From Nocardiopsis mwathae (GTDB lineage Bacteria; Actinomycetota; Actinomycetes; Streptosporangiales; Streptosporangiaceae): a stretch of 64,000 nt of DNA. Position 1 is the first letter of the stretch; every line of letters begins with the position of its first letter. The position numbers and the translations under genes were made by a program. The stretch is from NCBI RefSeq assembly GCF_014201195.1, contig NZ_JACHDS010000001.1, forward strand, positions 2,232,001 through 2,296,000, given 5' to 3'. Shown in pieces: positions 63,022 to 64,000 of the stretch. The notes under the pieces are model-generated. The model ran no database searches and was not told the origin of the DNA. It worked only from the letters and a program-made list of their open reading frames with translations.

Positions 63022-63885
63022 ATGTCAATGGACGGAACCCCGATGGTCGGAATCGTCGGCTCCGGGGTGATGGGTGTCGGCACGGCGCAGAGCCTGGTGC
63101 AGAGCGGCCATGACGTGGTCATGGTCGACCTGAACCAGGAGATCCTGGACCGGGCCGCCGCCGAGCTGGCGCGCAACATGCGGCTCAGCCGCCTGCTGGC
63201 CAAGCCGGGCCAGGAGCAGGCCGTGCCCACCGCGGGCAAGGTCTCCTATGCGGTGGAGTACGACGCGCTGGCCCCCGTGGACTTCGTGATCGAGAACATC
63301 ACCGAGAAGTGGGAGCTGAAGAAGGACCTCTACCCCGTGCTGGACGAGGTGTGCCGGGCGGAGGTCTGCTTCGCCGCCAACACCTCCTGCACGTCCATCA
63401 CCCGGCTGGGGTCGCTGACCGCGCGGCCGGCCCAGGTGATCGGGATGCACTTCATGAACCCGGTCCCGCTCAAGCCCGCGGTCGAGGTGATCATGGGCCA
63501 CCACACCTCCGCCGACACCCTCGACACCGCCAAGGATCTGCTGGCGTCGATGGGCAAGGAGGCGATCGTGGTCAACGACTCGCCCGGCTTCGTCTCCAAC
63601 CGGGTGCTGATGCCCACCATCAACGAGGCGATCTACCTGGTGCAGGAGCAGGTCGCCTCGCCCGCGGAGATCGACCGGCTCTTCGAGCGGTGCTTCGGGC
63701 ACGCGATGGGGCCGCTGCAGACCGCGGACCTGATCGGGGTGGACACCATCCTGCACAGCCTCGAAGTGCTCTACGAGGACTTCAACGACAGCAAGTACCG
63801 CCCCTGCCCGCTGCTGCGCCGCATGGTCGACGCCGGGCTGCACGGCCGCAAGACCGGCCAGGGCTTCTTCACCTACCAGACCTGA
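63022..63885 (+). CDS. 3-hydroxyacyl-CoA dehydrogenase-like enzyme (extender-unit type)
   Basis: 287 residues; ATG after AAGGAG. The NAD site is GIVGSGVMGVGTAQSLV. The 3-hydroxybutyryl-CoA dehydrogenase hallmarks follow: ENITEKWELKKDLYPVLDEV, ANTSCTSITRLGS, GMHFMNPVPL, NDSPGFVSNRVLMPTINEAI and the C-terminal HGRKTGQGFFTY. With the ACP gene that follows, it fits the FkbK/ZmaG type dehydrogenases. These oxidise a glyceryl- or seryl-ACP on the way to methoxymalonyl-, hydroxymalonyl- or aminomalonyl-ACP extender units. The expected FkbH-type and acyl-CoA dehydrogenase genes would lie beyond the window. Confidence 0.9.
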   Translation: MSMDGTPMVGIVGSGVMGVGTAQSLVQSGHDVVMVDLNQEILDRAAAELARNMRLSRLLAKPGQEQAVPTAGKVSYAVEYDALAPVDFVIENITEKWELKKDLYPVLDEVCRAEVCFAANTSCTSITRLGSLTARPAQVIGMHFMNPVPLKPAVEVIMGHHTSADTLDTAKDLLASMGKEAIVVNDSPGFVSNRVLMPTINEAIYLVQEQVASPAEIDRLFERCFGHAMGPLQTADLIGVDTILHSLEVLYEDFNDSKYRPCPLLRRMVDAGLHGRKTGQGFFTYQT

Positions 63886-63912
63886 ACCGACCCGAGTCGA
63901 TTGGGAGCGATG

Positions 63913-64000
63913 ATGACCACAGAGCAGATCACGTCCGCCATCCGCGAGTTCATCCTCGGCCGCTACCCCGAGCTGGAGCTCCGCGACGACGAGGACATCT
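63913..64000 (+). CDS. Acyl carrier protein, partial (right edge of window)
   Basis: 29 residues are visible (MTTEQITSAIREFILGRYPE, then LRDDEDI). The ATG at 63913 is preferred over that at 63910 because it is spaced better from GGGAG. The helix-1 start and the LxDDxxL-type run fit a small stand-alone ACP of FkbJ/ZmaD type that carries an extender-unit precursor. The phosphopantetheine serine is outside the window. Confidence 0.7.
   Translation, partial: MTTEQITSAIREFILGRYPELELRDDEDI

Overview
The window is very GC-rich DNA with GTG/TTG starts, Shine-Dalgarno-led, tightly packed genes and almost perfect hairpins at gene ends. This is typical of a filamentous actinomycete. A secreted alkaline serine protease of the Nocardiopsis NAPase/streptogrisin type, the DUF1876/DUF1918 pair, and two secondary-metabolite loci suggest Nocardiopsis or a close relative (Nocardiopsaceae). 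This genus call is an inference from gene content, not a measurement. I recognised no tRNA, rRNA, CRISPR array, insertion sequence or phage gene.

Layout. 1-13.1 kb is housekeeping: a partial GNAT-like acyltransferase, an acyl-CoA synthetase, a pterin dehydratase, a lone FecCD-type permease, a membrane-anchored one-lobe pseudokinase, a MoxR/DUF58/VWA operon, a HAD phosphatase and NUDIX pair, an APC permease, the DUF1876/DUF1918 stress pair and an SDR. 13.2-28.5 kb holds RNA methyltransferases, two CNNM/CorB-type CBS membrane proteins, a class I methyltransferase, an Rpn/PD-(D/E)XK-like protein, ohr-ohrR, a MarR regulator, a zinc-independent ribosomal protein set (L33-L31-L32) behind a Zur-like box, a frameshifted MOSC gene, a flippase-like membrane protein with a degenerate kinase domain, another methyltransferase and a site-2 protease. 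28.6-38.7 kb is a nitrogen-oxide module: nsrR, hmp with an NsrR box, narK and narGHJI.

38.8-45.5 kb (minus strand) is a four-gene biosynthetic operon: an A-T-TE arylpyruvate-dimerising-type synthetase, an SDR, a SnoaL/NTF2-O-methyltransferase fusion and a second O-methyltransferase. The gene set matches what I recall of p-terphenyl pathways (echoside/terfestatin type). It is followed by DoxX and a Cys-containing HxlR regulator (a possible quinone-stress pair), a multicopper oxidase, and a copper P-type ATPase with an N-terminal cupredoxin domain. A secreted protease and a thioredoxin-fold protein follow.

53.7-64 kb (plus strand, running off the end) is a type I polyketide operon. It encodes a fatty acyl-AMP ligase, an ACP-KS-AT-KR-ACP synthase, a translationally coupled 63-residue proline-rich protein, a KS-AT protein that has lost the KS cysteine, the first KS histidine and the AT serine, a 3-hydroxyacyl-CoA dehydrogenase of FkbK/ZmaG type, and the start of a stand-alone ACP. 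The last two suggest an ACP-bound extender unit (methoxy-, hydroxy- or aminomalonyl-ACP). The active KS-AT next to a catalytically dead KS-AT is the most unusual thing in the window.
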